From assembly GCA_913062735.1 (NCBI GenBank), contig CAJXWI010000129.1:1-7052 (forward strand): DNA of 7,052 bases. Reading direction: 5' to 3'. A model generated the notes under the pieces. It was not told the origin of the DNA, ran no database searches, and was given only the letters and a program-made list of their open reading frames with translations. The position numbers were made by a program, and so were the translations under genes. Positions 6,278 through 7,052 of this stretch are shown piece after piece (the stretch's first letter is position 1; each line of letters opens with the position of its first letter). The stretch comes from an uncultured Arcobacter sp. Its GTDB lineage: Bacteria > Campylobacterota > Campylobacteria > Campylobacterales > Arcobacteraceae.

Positions 6278-6619
6278 TTATTCTCCAAACCATTCATCGA
6301 GCCAAGACACTAGCTTTTGTTTATCCGTCTTCAAATAATCATAAAATATATCCATTTTATCAATATCAACTACCATTACATATGCTTTATTATATTCGTT
6401 AACTACAAGTGCAGTTTTAAAACCTTCATTTATAAGCCTTCCATTTAGAGATGGGGTAGCATAGTATCCCCACTCTTTTGCAACAAAATCATATTCTTTT
6501 GAGCTTTCTGTTTTAAAAGACACCATCTCATTAGAATTTAATAAGACTTTTCCATAATCACTAATCGTTACATCATTAGCTACAAATTCTCTAGGCTTGT
6601 CATTAAGTTCTAGTTTCAT
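6278..6619 (-). CDS. 113-aa protein of unknown function between amidotransferase and NeuB
   Basis: I do not recognise a named family with certainty, though small proteins of this look seem to recur beside WbpG-type amidotransferases in glycan islands (recollection, not checked). The chosen ATG at 6619-6617 gives MKLELNDKPREFVANDVTIS and lies 2 nt after the amidotransferase stop, with AGAAGA about 7 nt upstream. An in-frame start 19 codons earlier would overlap the amidotransferase by 55 nt and adds a basic, unlikely leader. Visible features are a central block WGYYATPSLNGRL (residues 69-81, Trp69), followed by GFKTALVVNEYNKAYVMVVD, and an acidic C-terminus ending DEWFGE. There is no signal peptide, membrane segment or cysteine, so it should be a small soluble cytoplasmic protein. 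The profile suggests a compact beta-rich domain that could be an accessory subunit of the amidotransferase or synthase; that is inference from position only. Confidence 0.8.
   Translation of the reverse strand: MKLELNDKPREFVANDVTISDYGKVLLNSNEMVSFKTESSKEYDFVAKEWGYYATPSLNGRLINEGFKTALVVNEYNKAYVMVVDIDKMDIFYDYLKTDKQKLVSWLDEWFGE
6283..6286 (-). promoter_or_regulatory. ribosome-binding site for the NeuB-family gene
   Basis: GGAG on the minus strand lies inside the last codons of the 113-aa gene and 5 nt before the GTG start at 6277. It supports the non-ATG start and tight coupling (TAA followed directly by GTG). Confidence 0.65.
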
Positions 6620-6621
6620 AT

Positions 6622-7052
6622 TTAATCTTCTAAATGATTTGGCATATACCAATTTTCGTTCATATCTTTCTTCCAAATATCTTTATTTCTAAATTTATCT
6701 AACACATTATCAAATTCTTCATTTGAATAATCTAAAAAATCACAAATATCATTTTTGTACTTATCACCAATTGGGTCTAAGTCATATTTTTTTACTAATT
6801 TTTTCGCTTCATCTCTAGTTAAAAGCCCCAATCTTATATCTTCACAAGCGTGATCGGTTGCTCTTCCATAACCAAATTTTAATACTTTTATATATTGATG
6901 TAATCTATTTATTTGTTCATCAACTCCTACAAATTTTCTGAATGTTCCTTCTTTTGCTTCATCTAACTGTTTAAACCCATATCCTTGAGCAATTTTTAAA
7001 TTTACATTTGAATCCCAGTTAAAAAAGTAACTACAGAACATTGCTCTTATGC
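6622..7052 (-). CDS. N-acetyl sugar amidotransferase, WbpG/PseA/PtmG family (partial, N-terminus beyond right edge)
   Basis: The last 142 residues of a protein whose frame is open to the right edge. A Met lies at 7041, but the frame continues upstream (IRA precedes it) and the family is about 370-380 aa long, so that Met is internal. Family marks of the C-terminal half: MFCSYFFNWDSNVNLKIAQ, matching the conserved Y-x-PWDS region (here FNWDS); GFKQLDEAKEG; and LKFGYGRATDHACEDIRLG followed by LLTRDEAKKLV, which is highly typical. These enzymes are ATP-dependent and convert an N-acetyl group on a sugar to an acetamidino group, using ammonia from HisH/HisF-like partners; the ATP-binding P-loop would lie in the missing part. 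It is known from P. aeruginosa LPS (WbpG) and Campylobacter flagellin glycans (PseA, PtmG). Here it precedes the 113-aa gene by 2 nt and a NeuB synthase, pointing to an amidino-type nonulosonic acid. HisH/HisF partners are not in view. Confidence 0.9.
   Translation of the reverse strand, partial: IRAMFCSYFFNWDSNVNLKIAQGYGFKQLDEAKEGTFRKFVGVDEQINRLHQYIKVLKFGYGRATDHACEDIRLGLLTRDEAKKLVKKYDLDPIGDKYKNDICDFLDYSNEEFDNVLDKFRNKDIWKKDMNENWYMPNHLED

Noticed and set aside
6620..6676. Upstream in-frame extension of the 113-aa protein by 19 residues
   Set aside because: Would overlap the amidotransferase coding end by 55 nt; the ATG at 6619 has a suitable ribosome-binding site and 2-nt spacing from the upstream stop.
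6622..7041. ATG at 7041 as true start of the amidotransferase-like gene
   Set aside because: The frame remains open to the window edge and the product would lack the ATP-binding half of the family, so the gene is simply cut by the edge.

Overview
The window is a stretch of a surface-glycan / nonulosonic-acid locus from a low-GC bacterium (about 70% A+T by eye). All genes lie on the minus strand, so transcription runs from high to low coordinates. The best guess for the source is a Campylobacterota-type genome (Arcobacter/Campylobacter relatives carry similar flagellin- or LPS-modification islands). This rests on gene content and base composition only. A low-GC Bacillota or an AT-rich accessory island in a marine gammaproteobacterium cannot be excluded. 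There are no rRNA, tRNA, CRISPR or IS elements.

Layout in transcription order. Module A (7052 to 3589): the C-terminal part of an N-acetyl sugar amidotransferase (WbpG/PseA/PtmG family, cut by the right edge); a 113-aa conserved-looking protein of unknown function; a NeuB-family nonulosonate synthase with a C-terminal SAF domain; a PseG/SpsG-like protein lacking the expected catalytic histidine; and a formyltransferase-like protein. These genes abut or overlap (gaps of 2, 0 and 0 nt, then a 20-nt overlap), so they form one translationally coupled operon segment. A 248-nt non-coding gap with inverted repeats and a weak promoter-like pair follows. Module B (3340 to 1): a 532-aa capsule-type glycosyltransferase, a divergent MurB-like FAD reductase, and a polysaccharide pyruvyl transferase family protein cut by the left edge. 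These three are also coupled (11-nt overlap, then a 12-nt gap).

Working model. Module A would make or decorate a nine-carbon sialic-acid-like sugar: NeuB condenses a six-carbon diamino sugar with phosphoenolpyruvate, the amidotransferase supplies nitrogen for an amidine-type substituent, and the formyltransferase adds an N-formyl group. Module B looks like assembly and decoration: a sugar transferase plus two enzymes of pyruvate/enolpyruvyl chemistry. The most unusual points are the PseG homologue with Asp for the active-site His, the MurB paralogue coupled to a pyruvyl transferase inside a glycan cluster, and the uncharacterised 113-aa protein. The early nucleotide-sugar enzymes (dehydratase, aminotransferase, acetyltransferase), the CMP transferase and the HisH/HisF-type partners of the amidotransferase are not in the window. 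Four of the seven visible start codons are GTG or TTG.
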